Below are positions 36,061-47,162 of a stretch of 64,000 bases of DNA, piece after piece (the first letter of the stretch is position 1; each line of letters begins with the position of its first letter). The notes below the pieces were generated by a model. That model saw only the letters and a program-made list of their open reading frames with translations, was not told where the DNA came from and made no database searches. A program made the translations under genes and the position numbers. Source of the stretch: Collybiopsis luxurians FD-317 M1 (Eukaryota; Basidiomycota; Agaricomycetes; Agaricales; Omphalotaceae); assembly GCA_000827265.1 (NCBI GenBank), contig KN834780.1:22627-86626 (forward strand). The letters are read 5' to 3'.

Positions 36061-36390
36061 ATGACTTTGGTTGTCGTCAACCACATCCGACAATGTCTTA
36101 TTGGTTTTTTACCCTTGTCAGTCACAGCTATTTTGGACATTCTTCATACATTGGACCTTCCACCTAGCACGAATCCTGCCCTTAATAATTACATTCAGTC
36201 TTTTAGAGACTCCAAACTTTCAGCTGAGCAGGATCAGGTTATCCTGTTACTTCTTGGGACTAAGGAGGCCAATGAGAGCGAATTAGAGGAGGTCGAAATA
36301 GCCATAGACCACGCTGCTTTTCTTCAATACAGCAGAGGGCCCTTCAATCCACCAGTCAACTGTGTAGATGTGGACAGATATGGGCTCTGA
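36061..36390 (+). CDS. Small hypothetical cargo protein (109 aa)
   Basis: Single uninterrupted frame starting just inside the left palindrome array (ATG at 36061, stop TGA at 36388-36390). Begins MTLVVVNHIRQCLIGFLPLS, then a mostly helical, acidic C-terminal part (KEANESELEEVEIAIDHAAF). No signal peptide beyond a weakly hydrophobic N-terminus. I recognise no family. Being the first gene inside the element, it could be expressed with the transposon, but nothing proves it is coding. Confidence 0.45.
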   Translation: MTLVVVNHIRQCLIGFLPLSVTAILDILHTLDLPPSTNPALNNYIQSFRDSKLSAEQDQVILLLLGTKEANESELEEVEIAIDHAAFLQYSRGPFNPPVNCVDVDRYGL

Positions 36391-36711
36391 CAGTTGTATT
36401 CTCATCTTGATGTTCTCAATCAGTTCTTCTTGTTTATTCCCTTATTCTATTGCTTATTTCCAGAAACTAGGCATTGATAAATTTCTGCATCAACAACTGG
36501 GAGATCAGGCATTGTCCACTAATGAGTATATATTCAACAATTAGACAGGTTTATTGACTAGACAGAGTTGAATACTAGCTGGATGATTACATGCAGATAC
36601 CTGGATAGTCTACCAAAAATGTTATATCTGTCAGAGTGTATACGAGTATGGAATTGATGCCGCACGTCCAAAAGCAGCCAAGAAAGAGTCCATATAAATG
36701 TTCACAAGATC

Positions 36712-38750
36712 TCACTCAACATGGTTCACCGCATCAGTAAAATTATGTGCTTGGGAGTTGTCTGGGAATGGCTCCAACAAAACATCCAGTTTTGCTCCTC
36801 GCCAGGTTTTCATAGCGGTGTGCAGGGCCTTGACAAAAGCAGCACGTTCAAAGATGGACTGTTCTCCTAGATCTTGTCTCATTGCAAAGAGATCAATGTA
36901 GGCTGCAGTCCCGCTCCAACATCGATCTACTATCTCCTGACGTTCGAGCGCAGACATAGCGCTTTCATCCATATACCTATCAAGAGCGACAAAGTCGCTT
37001 CTGAAGTTGAGCTCACAGAGCTCCCATAGTATTTTGCGCGCAGTCTCAGTTTCAGGCAACCCATAAACCTCAACTCCCTTCCACTGCACAGATTTTGTAA
37101 ATAAGTTTTGAACGTCGAGTTGCACGTCACTCTTTTTCAGAGCCCCTTCTAAATGTTCTTGAACGTTATGTCGGTGATTGGCATTTCGAGTGCCAACATC
37201 CTCATCCAATTTGCAGCTGCCACACACCAGTAATAGTGTTCGCCACTCTTTGTTTGAGAGCTGAAAAGGCGAACACTTGGAATCGGAGAGTAGGAAAAGA
37301 CATAACTCTCGTATTCTCAACCAGCTTGTGAATAACTTTGCCTTCTTTACATTGCTCTGGCAAGAGAGCAGACACCGTGCAGGCGGCAGCCAGTAGTTGT
37401 AGTGTCATCCTCAGGATGTGAAGTGTGGTATCCGGCTAAATGTTTCAGGGCTGTTTCCCATGGGCATACGACCTGCGGCATGAAGGGATGGAGGTATACG
37501 AAGAATGGGTTTTTTCCACCTTTTTCCTGGGGTAATTTTCAAGCCTCGGGCCTTGTATCTGCGTACCATAACCGATCCATGAGTTTCAAAAAATATATAG
37601 AACAAAATTACTCACACGGCTTCGATTTTGAGGGTTTTGATCTCGATATCGCTGACTGAACCGCACGACCAATAGACTGTTGGCTGCGAGGCTGGTTGGA
37701 CCCCAGCAGAAGCGGGTATTGCATTTGTTGTTGAAGAAAGCTACCCATTCTGATGTATCGCTCCGGCTTGCCACATAGTCCAGTGAAGATTATTGGATGG
37801 GGGGGACTCATATCTGCACAGTCAATCACAGTATTATCATGTAGGCGGAGCTTCTCATTCTCATCCACACAGAGGAAGGGGACCACATCATCAATTTGTG
37901 CATTGGGAGACACCTTAGAACCTTGTACCCACCACACCAGAATCCCAGCATAGAACAAGGTATGAAGGGTTTCCTCATCCTCCGTAAAGGCACCCACGAT
38001 GTCGACGGTGTCATGAACCTTTCTTCGCAGCTTAGCATCCCTGAATCTCTTACTCCATTCCTTCCCAATCCATCGTACTCTAGCATGGAGCTCCAGCGCG
38101 AGCCGCTGTGCCCATGTGACATGCATGAATAGATCATTCTGAGACATGGGTACCTGTAGACGAGCGAGGACAGTCCGGAGTTGCGAGTTCGCCTCCAGAA
38201 CAAAACGGTCATTGAGCTTGACAATCTCATTGGTAACTTTTTTGCAGATGTGCTCACACATCTCATGCAATCGCAAAAAAAAGGTGTGTTCTAAGTGTCC
38301 TAGCCCGACAAGTTCACTGTTTTCATAGTCAGGGATGAACTCGTGAGGTCCAGGCTTCAACCAGGCGGCATAGTAGGGATCTTTGGGGTCTAGATTGGGT
38401 CTCAAGACAATCGCAATATGGGCAGTCCTTTTGGAAAAAACCTGAGGATAATACAGAGGGTCATGCACCCCATAGTGGTTATCTCTTTTTAGCTGGACAT
38501 TTATCTTGTCCAAGAAAGGTAAATATAGCAGAGAAATATTAGGGGTTGTGACTAGAACATCATTTGGGAGGATATTTCTGACCCGACCATCCCGAGCGTT
38601 GGTAATTGCTAGGTGAAGCTGGACAAACATGTTAGGATGGTTTAAATAAGAAAAACAGTTGAGTTTACCCTCTTCTGGTCTTGAGAACCGTTTCAGCAAG
38701 GATCGATTATCCCTTGTAGCGGTGTAAGAGAATATACAGTTGCCCTCCAT
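36712..38750 (-). pseudogene. Element-associated conserved basidiomycete protein of unknown function, probably frameshifted
   Basis: Main exon 37616-38750 encodes about 378 residues (SLLYLPFLDKINVQLKRDNH, HIAIVLRPNLDPKDPYYAAW, HPIIFTGLCGKPERYIRMG). A further exon below 37519 reads GKNPFFVYLHPFMPQVVCPW. Then TLQLLAAACTVSALLPEQ in another frame (from about 37400) joins, across a 46-bp intron (37261-37306), to the last exon 36712-37260 (SNKEWRTLLLVCGSCKLDED, ILWELCELNFRSDFVALDRY). One base seems gained or lost near 37400, so the gene is probably broken, unless an unusual splice rescues it. Similar proteins are common near mobile DNA in agaricomycetes, but I know no function. An upstream frame at 38824-39030 may be its first exon. 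Confidence 0.55.
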
Positions 38751-38823
38751 TTTCTTGGCTGGTTGGCATCAAAGTTCAGACTGGGGTGAGGGCGAAAAGA
38801 TCTCACTTACTGTGAGCTGATTA

Positions 38824-39030
38824 TTGAAGAGAAGTGTCAAAATGGGAATAACCCCAGTTTCGATAGGTTATTGTGGAACCAATCTGACAATCAGCGGAAC
38901 CAAATCCAGCTGTAGCAGTGTTGTTCTCCTTGAGAGTCGTGGTGGTTAAAGTTGGTGTAGGATGAGTTGAATAAGTGCCCAATTGACGCTGAATATGTGC
39001 ATGTGGTCCAAAACCCAAGCGCGTATCCAT
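38824..39030 (-). CDS. Short open frame, possible 5' exon of the preceding gene
   Basis: Codes for 68 residues starting MDTRLGFGPHAHIQRQLGTY, Thr-rich in the middle, stop TAA at 38824-38826. A GTAAGT donor follows the stop by only a few bases, so it could be a leader peptide or the first exon of the gene at 36712-38750 with an unrecognised donor. Not resolved. Confidence 0.3.
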
Positions 39031-39199
39031 CTCTCGAGCTAACTTATCTAACTATCTGTTATGGGTTGACCCCAAACCCCTCACCAATTTGTGGGTGTCT
39101 GCCCAAAGTTGGACAGCAAGCTTCAGGTCTGTCCTGACTCCGGTTCACCCTGACTGACGCAATCTCAAAGCTACGCGAAGGCCGCCTAAACTCACACCG

Positions 39200-40819
39200 A
39201 TGACACGGGCTGCTCATTTTTATGCAGGTGCTGTCCCGAAATCTGGCACTGTGCTGTGGAGGACTCTGCTCACTGAATCCTTCATGAGCAAAAGTGTCAC
39301 TTCCTGCGGACGACTCACTTTGGAGTTGCTCCTCAAAATTGCATCCGAGGCTTCTAACTCCCAGCTCATGTTACTCTCCCATCTATGCAGATACTACAAC
39401 GTCGTATTCTATGGCTGTCTCTACAGCTCTCCAAAAAGCTCGGCCATGTGGACTCTTGCACAACATGAGTTCGACTGATTTCCACTCACTACTCCCCATC
39501 CCACTTCCTTCGTCAAAAGTCTAACTATTGGTGCAGATGTTCCCTCAACAGTTATTGAAGTTGCACTTCAAAACGTCGAGGCTTACGGCCGTTCATTGAG
39601 GGCCCTCACCGTGTCAACTCACCATGATCCATTGAGTTGTATCATTGAATCCCCCTTACCAGCTTTTCTTCAATCTATATGTGAACTGTCATTGCGAGTG
39701 CCGTTTCCCAGGCATCCCCCAGAGCTAGCATTGGATCTTGCAGTAAGTTCCGATCTCCCTCATCCTCTGGCAATATATTTTGACCGATATGTGGAATAGC
39801 ATTCATTATGTGTACCATGTCTCACAGTCTGTAGGCTGTCCTTTGATACACCCTGTATAAATGGTAAGATAATCTTCAGCATTTTTCTGCTCAGCTAAAT
39901 ATATTCACAGTGAACTACCCTATGATCGCGGACCTTCTCTGAGCTCTGGTTTCTACTCAGCTCAGGCTACTTGACTTACGGATTCTGAGGCATGCGTACA
40001 TTCCTGATAAGGGATCTGTCTTCGTCGATTTATTCAATGATCCAATGTTTCGGTTACTGCATCTAAAGGCACTCAGACTTGTCACAGAGTTCCTCACTTT
40101 TTCAATGGACAAGTTTTTCATGCGACACCCGGACATCGAGGAACTGCAATACATAGGCAAGAGTAGCCTTTGCTCAGTTTGCACACTATCTTCCCTGGAA
40201 ATCTTGCCGAATCTTATTCACTACTACAGTTCTAATGACGACATTGTTCACCTTTCTAATTCTTCTGCCCAGCCTCTCGAAGATATTGTTGTCAAGGACA
40301 CGGATTTACCTTGGTGCCGCAATTCCATGCATCAAGCACTAGCAGATCTACCCCATATCAAACAGCTGGTTTTGCGGAATCCATTCGACATGACGTCTGG
40401 GTATACCATTCTGTGCGCGGTCGACCTTATGAGAAGCTGTCCCTCTCTTGCACACCTGGATCTCAGCGTGAGTGTCAATTCCATTGTGGGCATTGGAGTC
40501 AATCCTACCACGGTAAGTTTTCCTGCTCATGTACATCTTCTTTAATCTGAAAGGTATATCTTTTCAGCGTCTTGCGCTGTTTTTTGTACTGCTTGTCAAT
40601 GGGCTTCCGGCTCTCACACATCTTGTCTTCAGGGTGGACCACCAACACATCAGCCATTTTAAACATGTCGCCAGTCATGCAATTGCAAAAGCTGTTCATG
40701 ATTTTGACCATCAATTTATGAGACAGATTAAATTCAAATTACACTTTGCACATGCCTCCGATCCAGTATGGGAGTTCTTTTACAGCAGGAAGGAAAACAA
40801 ACTGGAACGACGTAGCTAA
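39200..40819 (+). pseudogene. F-box / leucine-rich-repeat-like protein with in-frame TGA
   Basis: N-terminal F-box-like segment RLTLELLLKIASEASNSQLM, then LCRYYNVVFYGCLYSS (39300-39450). The same frame runs into TGA at 39475-39477 and then continues open (HPTSFVKSLTIGADVPSTV ...) to a GTAAGT donor at about 39752. Later exons (39961-40512 and 40568-40819) encode leucine-rich repeats such as HLKALRLVTEFLTF, HIKQLVLRNPFDM and CPSLAHLDLSVS, ending KLERRS-stop. F-box proteins link substrates to SCF ubiquitin ligases, and basidiomycetes have large families of them. The TGA would be CGA (Arg) before a C-to-T change, so this copy is probably inactivated. The exon between 39752 and 39960 is not resolved. 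Confidence 0.6.
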
Positions 40820-41550
40820 TATATAGTTCATTGCTGTATCAAAATCCTCAACTTCAATCTATTCCATCTCAGCAAAATATTTTCCTAAAGTGTCTACATG
40901 AGCCATGAAAGACCTGGCAGATAGTGCGGTCAGCGACAGCTTCAGTTGCTGTTTCGAACAGCGAAAAAGACAGCCCGGGAGTGGGAATGTGTGTACAGAC
41001 TGCGATGCTGGTCAATTGAGCAGCTCACTGGTCTTTACACAGCACTCCCATCCCAGGCTGTTTGCCTGCATGCGGGGATCGAACCTGCCGCTCCAGGCAT
41101 CAGGTTGAAGCACTGAAGCATGGAGCTGGCATCTGCAAATTCCCTTATGCCACGCAAGCAGTATTCAGCAAGGGAACTATGATGCTAAACCTCAAACGCG
41201 CCGATGACCGCGTTTTCCGATGACAAGCCAATCTTATCTTATTATCTTATCTTGATCTGCCAGCAGTGTGGCTATCATAGATTTCTCATGCCAGACCAAT
41301 CAACACTTCTCTTCATCACCACCTACATATGTGCATGGGGTAGTTCCCAGCTCACTCAAATTACAGGTTAAATCCCAAATGTAGATACTTACAGGATTCT
41401 CCTGAATGTAATCCAACTTTGTTCTACCTTATGACTGCTCAACTGGTCAATCTACCATGCATACCTCGAGCCAATTTGCATTCTCATTGCGGGGTCAACC
41501 CTGAATCTAGATACTTGCAGGGTGAATCCTGAACGTACATATATACTTCT
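40820..41550. other. Intergenic region within the element
   Basis: Between two convergent genes. Includes TTATCTTATTATCTTATCTT at about 41230. No gene recognised. Confidence 0.4.
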
Positions 41551-44138
41551 CTAACCGTCAATGTCCATTTGTGCCGCTTGTGCCTTTTCCACTTTCTCTC
41601 TGGCCTCAAGCCATTTGATCCTTGTGATCTGGCGGGCAAGGTGCGTTTTCTGCCTTTCGATAGCTGAAATTGGCACAATCCATTGACCCTGGTCATTCTC
41701 CCTCCTTTGCCAAATACAGTCTAAGCTCCATGCCATCTCCTCAGCAATTTGTTTGAATATCAGGACTCTGTGGCGTGGCATCAATTGCGATCCACACCAA
41801 CTCTCCACAATTGGGACTTCCACTGGGGTTCCATCTGGGTTTGTCTTCTCGCAGGGGATTTTACCGGTCTTGTAAAAGTATAGCTCCATCAGTGCAGTAT
41901 TGATGCGACACCCACAATGAAGAAAGCCTTTCCCTGGATCTTTTTTGGCCGCCACGGCTTGCTGAGGTATCCCAGTGGCCTGATATCCTTTAATACAACC
42001 AATTTGATCATTCTGCATCCAGTCTTGTGAGAAGGAATGGGCTAAGCACTGCGTAGTGCCAACTTCGCTTGTCAAGATTTGCAGACTCAGGTCGTAGCAG
42101 GTTGTAGCCAGCTCTGGGCAGTATTCTGAGACGCTTCTGGCTTTGCTCCTAATGTTTGCAGGGATGGGATTTTTAACAGGATTCAAACACCAGTTTTTCC
42201 AAGCCTCTAGACCTTTTTCTGCGCGCTAGTGAGCCTAATCTGAAATTTCGATGAATGAACTACATACCCTTCCATTTCTTTGTCATGGCCTTCTGCGCGC
42301 TCTCCTTCCCTGTTTGCATGTGAGAATGGGGCAGACTGCGGATGTAGAGGTACTTACAAGAATACTTCTCCTTGGGCTTCCACCTCAGCTTTGTTATCAG
42401 TTTCTCCTTATTGTCCTCATCCTCATCCTCATCCTTGCTACCATCAACCTCTACGTATTCGGCATTGGGATCAACCACATTGTCTTTCACAATGAAGTCA
42501 TCATCATCTAAGTTTTGGATCTCGTCAGTCGCTTCCATGAATTATGAGTTGAACATGGACGATATGTGCCATCGCTCTCAGCCTTCTTCCGACTACTTTT
42601 ACTTGGGCCTTTACCTTTCGCCCCTCTTGATTTTTGGGATTTCAATTTCTTGGTTTTCTTTTGTTCATTGCTACCTTCTTCAAAACAGGTAAGTCTAATG
42701 TTTTCGCACTTAAGATCAATTAACCGACCTGAACTGTCAGGGTCCCTAGGCCGCTTCCCAGTTGAGTTGGCCCTGAGCTGGCCATCGCTCAATGTTATTG
42801 CCTGCCCATCGTCCTGCTGCTTCACATTCCCCTCCTGTTCCAGCATCTGCATCTCCTCCATCTTTGCCTCCTCTGTCTTCACCTGCGGAAGCACGTGAAG
42901 AATTTCAATACCTTTGGCTCATGCTAAGGCAAGCACCTCCTCTAAAGTGGGATTGTCCATTGTCATCAAAACCGTCGCTGTTGCCATGACACCTAAGGGA
43001 GTTTGTTGGAGATGTTCTACAGGGGCGGGCTTCATTTTGTCCTCACAGGCATTGGGAATCAGCTCGGAAGCGGGAGATTCAGTAGCGATCCCATCGGCTG
43101 CTTGTTTCTCATCGTCTTTACGCATGTCCGAGGTGTGCTCAATAGGTACCGGATGCTCCGGGCCTTCCCCAGCTGCTTGACTATCAGCAGTGGGTGCCGA
43201 GTGCTTCGGACTCTTGTCTACCGTCTGAACAGGAGAGAGTGGCTTCGGAAGAACCTGCTCATAGCCTTTCAGGACGTCTGAGGCTTCCTCGGTAGCTATT
43301 GGGTGCTTTGGGCCCTTCTCTACACTTTGACGTTCATCTCCAGCGGATCCCGAGTTCTTTGGGCCCTCGTCTGCGATCCCAACAGGTGAGAGTAGTTTCA
43401 GAAGTTCAGGTTTCCAGATACTTTGTGCACTGCTGATATATCCTTCCACTCGACTGTGAGCAGGGTGTTGGCTGTCCTGTAGGTGAGGGTCCTGCGGGGA
43501 GCCAGAGATTGCATGATCCAAATTTGCAATCACCATCGAGGCCTGTCGCTCAGTCTCAAGTATACTCCTACTGACAGCCCTGGGTGCTGCACGATGGATT
43601 TCAATACTACAAAGTCGATATCTTTCAAAAACTTACTGTCGGTCATCAGTGATTGACCCACTTCTGCAAGCGAAGGGGTTTCTTGAGCTTGTTCGCTCTC
43701 TTCAATGCCTCCCCTGTCTTTGTTAGGGTACATAAAATCATGGGCGACTACCTGAGCTTGTGGAACCAAAGCCGAAACATTTGGATTGGGTTCAGTATGT
43801 GTTGTGAGCCCGTCAGACATCAGTGTCAAAGCTCCTGCGGTACAGTCAAACAACTCAGGCTCGAATGGCATAAGAACAGGCACTTACTGCTGCCCGTCCC
43901 TGGGTCTTGAACTTCATTGGGACACTTGGATAGTGGCGAAGAGGGCCCTGATATCAGAAGTAGTATCAACAACCACAGTTTACTCCCAGGAAAACACCTG
44001 CTTACGCTTGGGAGCTTCTTCTACGTTCGACCTATTCCAAGCCTCCTGTGCTTCCGCTAGTTCGCCTTTCATCTTGTCTATATTTTTTTGTCTGGTCCTT
44101 CGGCCTGCTTGAGAGGTTGCAGCCGTCAACTCGGACAT
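41551..44138 (-). CDS. Cargo gene: 742-residue protein of unknown function, intact
   Basis: Eight exons: 44006-44138, 43888-43947, 43593-43834, 42937-43542, 42555-42882, 42358-42507, 42268-42309, 41551-42218. Seven introns of 47-58 bp; total 2229 nt with frame kept. Exon 1 is basic and helical (QAGRRTRQKNIDKMKGEL). The middle third is Pro/Ser/Glu-rich and likely disordered, followed by a basic patch (KKTKKLKSQKSRGAKGKG, possible nuclear signal) and an acidic patch (SKDEDEDEDNKEK). The C-terminal ~240 residues are folded-looking, with several Cys (KNWCLNPVKNPIPANI, KGFLHCGCRINTALMELYFY) and a final helix. I recognise no family. Its intactness, while the transposase is broken, is notable. Confidence 0.75.
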
Positions 44139-44682
44139 TTTTATTTGTATGTGCATGGTAAGTGTTGTTATCTTCTGAGCAAGTGTATTCCTGATTTCTT
44201 CTGTTCAAAGCCTTAGTTTAGCCAAGTCACAATGGGTGATTATCACACTTACCTGTTATTACTACCTTCAGTTGGGGGTTCAGCACGAGGATGCAGGATT
44301 TCTGAGCCAGCAAAAGGATGCAGAGAGGAATGAGTACAGTTGCAGGATGCAGGAAATAACCGGTATTATATGAGCCAACAGGCTCCCGCGATGAACGCAC
44401 AGTGTTTTTTTCCTCATCTGATTTCTGAAAGGGTCAGGTATAGGCGCCCCTCACGAACATAGCCAAGTCGGCGGCCATACCGGAATGACGCATGTTGACA
44501 ATTCCCTTGAAGGCGATGAAGAAGTTACTGAACCTGGCAATGTCTACTGTCAATAAGAAGCAGAAAATAAGCAAGAAGGACACAGATGTTGGTTCGACAG
44601 ACTCAACAAAAGATACCCAATATTATTGGAGGTAATTACTGCTATACAATTGTTATACAACCACTAACATCCGAAACTAGAA

Positions 44683-45497
44683 ATGTCGAGAATTGTTGCA
44701 CACAAAGCTGTCTTTATGCTTGGAAAAAACAAGCAGAAGAGGGTCCAAAAAAAGGTCCGAGACAGTCTAGGGCCAAACAATGTTCGGACACAGGTAACTA
44801 CATCGAAGTGGCCATTCAGACCGATGACATCCCCAATTTCAATGACTCTGGAACATACGTTGTGTTTTGCAATCTACTCGAACTTTCAAATGAGTGCCAA
44901 CTTTGGTTCGACCGAGTAAATGTCGAATACTCGAATGTTTCCGTCGATACCCTTCTCAATCACATTGTATGAGTGGGCCAATTGGCTGTACGATTGCATC
45001 GCATGCTGGACGAAGACGTTCCCAAAAATGATGATGACCTTTCACAAATCTATGGCTCTGTTTGCGCGATGCAGCAGGCGCTCGGTTCCTGGAGCTCTGC
45101 AATTTTCTTCAATTACTATTCTCGTCTGAGGTACCAGCTCCTGGAGCTTCCTTGGGATGACCTTACTGTATTAGATCCACTTGGAACTGACGATGATACG
45201 ACTTGGGTCTACAAAAAGCAGGTCCTCCCTTTGCGTCGAAGGAGTGCAGCAATTATTGAGCAGTGGGGTACAGGCAAACCCAAGGACCAGCCTCACAGTG
45301 GTGTTCGAGTCTTGAGACAGGCTCAAAATGAGGTCGTTGCAGTGTATACGGAATGGTATAGGTTCTACGACTTCCCACAGGATTATTTCAGCTATGGTCC
45401 AGACAAAGTGACATTTTTCAAGGAGATGTGCTGTACTGTATGGGCACTTGGCATCACTATTGCCAGAATCGATTACGGTTTGAGGAATGAGGACTAG
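44683..45497 (+). pseudogene. Cargo gene of unknown function, interrupted by TGA
   Basis: A start at 44683 gives a basic N-terminus (MSRIVAHKAVFMLGKNKQKR) up to a CAG/GTAACT donor at about 44792. A second frame (EVAIQTDDIPNFNDSGTYVV) reaches TGA at 44970-44972 and continues in phase for 174 codons (QLAVRLHRMLDEDVPKNDDD ... IARIDYGLRNED) to the stop at 45495-45497. Either the TGA replaced a CGA (Arg) or an unseen splice removes it. The C-terminal part is rich in Trp, Tyr and Leu and looks like a genuine globular domain, but matches nothing I know. Confidence 0.5.
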
Positions 45498-45892
45498 TGT
45501 CATTCCTTATGGCTTTAAAATTTATGATATGTATCCACCAATGGAATTCAATTGATCATCTCCAATATAACCCGCATCATACTGTACAAATGGATAGTTC
45601 TTATGCAAACATTGCCCAAGTGTGACTGAACGACAAGACGTTGGCAAGCAAGACAAATGTTGGCGAAGGATTGGCGAAGGGTTGGCAATGAGAATCACAG
45701 GTTGGTGATTGAGTTGGCGATGGGAAGGGAATGTTGGCGATTGAGTTGGCAATAGTAGAGAGACATATTTCAATGGTGGGAGATGCATTCTGGTCCTGAG
45801 GTGTTAAAATTGCTTAGAGAGGGCATCATCAGTCTTTTCCCAATCGGCCATGGACAAATCTGCCATCTGGTACAATAGGCAAGTTTATTAGC

Positions 45893-46240
45893 ACTTACTT
45901 GTAACTCAATATTGAGTGTATGTATTAGCGCCGCATATGCCCAACTCACCTGGAGAGTGCTCAGATCGGTCACCACTGCTCTTGAGCGAGTAGTTCCAGG
46001 GTAAAATCTATTAGGGAATCAATGCGTAAGCCATATTTCTTTCAACTCCCTGTACTACACTGTACTTACTTGTAGTGCAGTATTGAGTGTATGTACTTGT
46101 ACTTACAGCGCCGCATACATCCAAGTCACCTGGAGAATGTTCAGATTGGTCACCCCTGCTCTCAAGCGAGTAGTTTCAGGGTAAAATCTACTAAAGAGTC
46201 AATGCGTAACTGGTAGTTCTTTGAACTCCCTGTACATTAC
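45893..46240. repeat. Tandem duplication of about 170 bp
   Basis: Bases 45893-46058 and 46068-46240 align (TATTGAGTGTATGTA, CACCTGGAGA, GTTCAGAT/GCTCAGAT, CAGGGTAAAATCTA, AATGCGTAA, CAACTCCCTGTAC), with a few indels. Confidence 0.7.
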
Positions 46241-46554
46241 TGTCGAAACCTTCTAGTCATCACGGTATATTTTGTTCATCCACTCCTCCTTTTCCACAGT
46301 GTTTTCATGGCTGACAGATTTGTTCAGCTTCTTTACCTGAGCAACAAGTCGTACTACCAAAAATTATTTATTTTGGTGTTGATCTTCACTTGTAATATCC
46401 GGCTTCATGGTATATTTTTGTATAAGCGTATTTACATTTATACTCATGATGTTTACATGCTTGAAATGGCGCTAAGCTTGCTGTAATAGTAGTAGTTACT
46501 CTTGTAGAAAGAACAGCTAAAAAAAATACATTTAATCAGAAAAAAATACCAATG

Positions 46555-46650
46555 ACACAAAGGGATTCGAACCCAAACCCCTGGAAAATTTAAATTCAGT
46601 AAATGTTAAGTTGAGGGACATCTAAGCCACTACACAATCAACACATGCTC
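46555..46650 (-). tRNA. tRNA-like sequence (pseudo-tRNA or SINE head), low confidence
   Basis: The minus strand carries an A-box-like TGGCTTAGATGT and a perfect B-box GGTTCGAATCC about 60 nt apart. The acceptor ends do not pair, and the anticodon arm is not convincing. Probably a tRNA-derived relic. Confidence 0.25.
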
Positions 46651-47162
46651 TCTGGTAAAAATGTATTAACCTCAACATATCAGTATTCCCTCAGAAAGAT
46701 GCCGTGCCCTCACACCTTGGGCGCTAAACAACTTGAACCTGAACAGCTACGTAGGCAGTTGTTAATGTACCGTTCAGTACTTCCTCTGACTGCCATTTAG
46801 CACCCACTTAGAACTCCCCGGTGTGGCATCCAATTGAGCATGGGGTAGCTCCCAGCTCCCTTCTGGCACGGGGTAACTCCCGAACCAAAACAATTTATGG
46901 GTAATTCCCAAAACTTTCCCCAGCTCCTTCAAGTTCCTTCCAGTGTTGTCTATTCACTGCTTTCGATACCCTGAGTATGGACTGCCCAGCTCTTCCATGT
47001 TATGGGGTCATTCCTGAATGTAGTTCAATCTTAGTATATTTTCTACTCGACTGCAATCCTGGCCGCTCTACCAGTCAGCATTCTGTCTGTATTGTTGTGG
47101 CTACTTTTGTACACGTAAGTATTCCATCATGCAGTATGGCTTTTATTGAGAATGGCATTAAT

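Larger units (their letters stand above)
45498..47162. other. Gene-free stretch 3' of the transposase
   Basis: Contains TTGGCGA-type short repeats (45650-45760), a tandem duplication (45893-46240) and a tRNA-like sequence (46555-46650). No protein gene recognised; a plus-strand frame at 46977-47285 is antisense to the transposase end. Confidence 0.4.

Noticed and set aside
39475..44972. Recoding of TGA as selenocysteine or tryptophan
   Set aside because: Host genes in the window use TGA as a normal stop, and Arg (CGA) fits the contexts better. Mutation is simpler.
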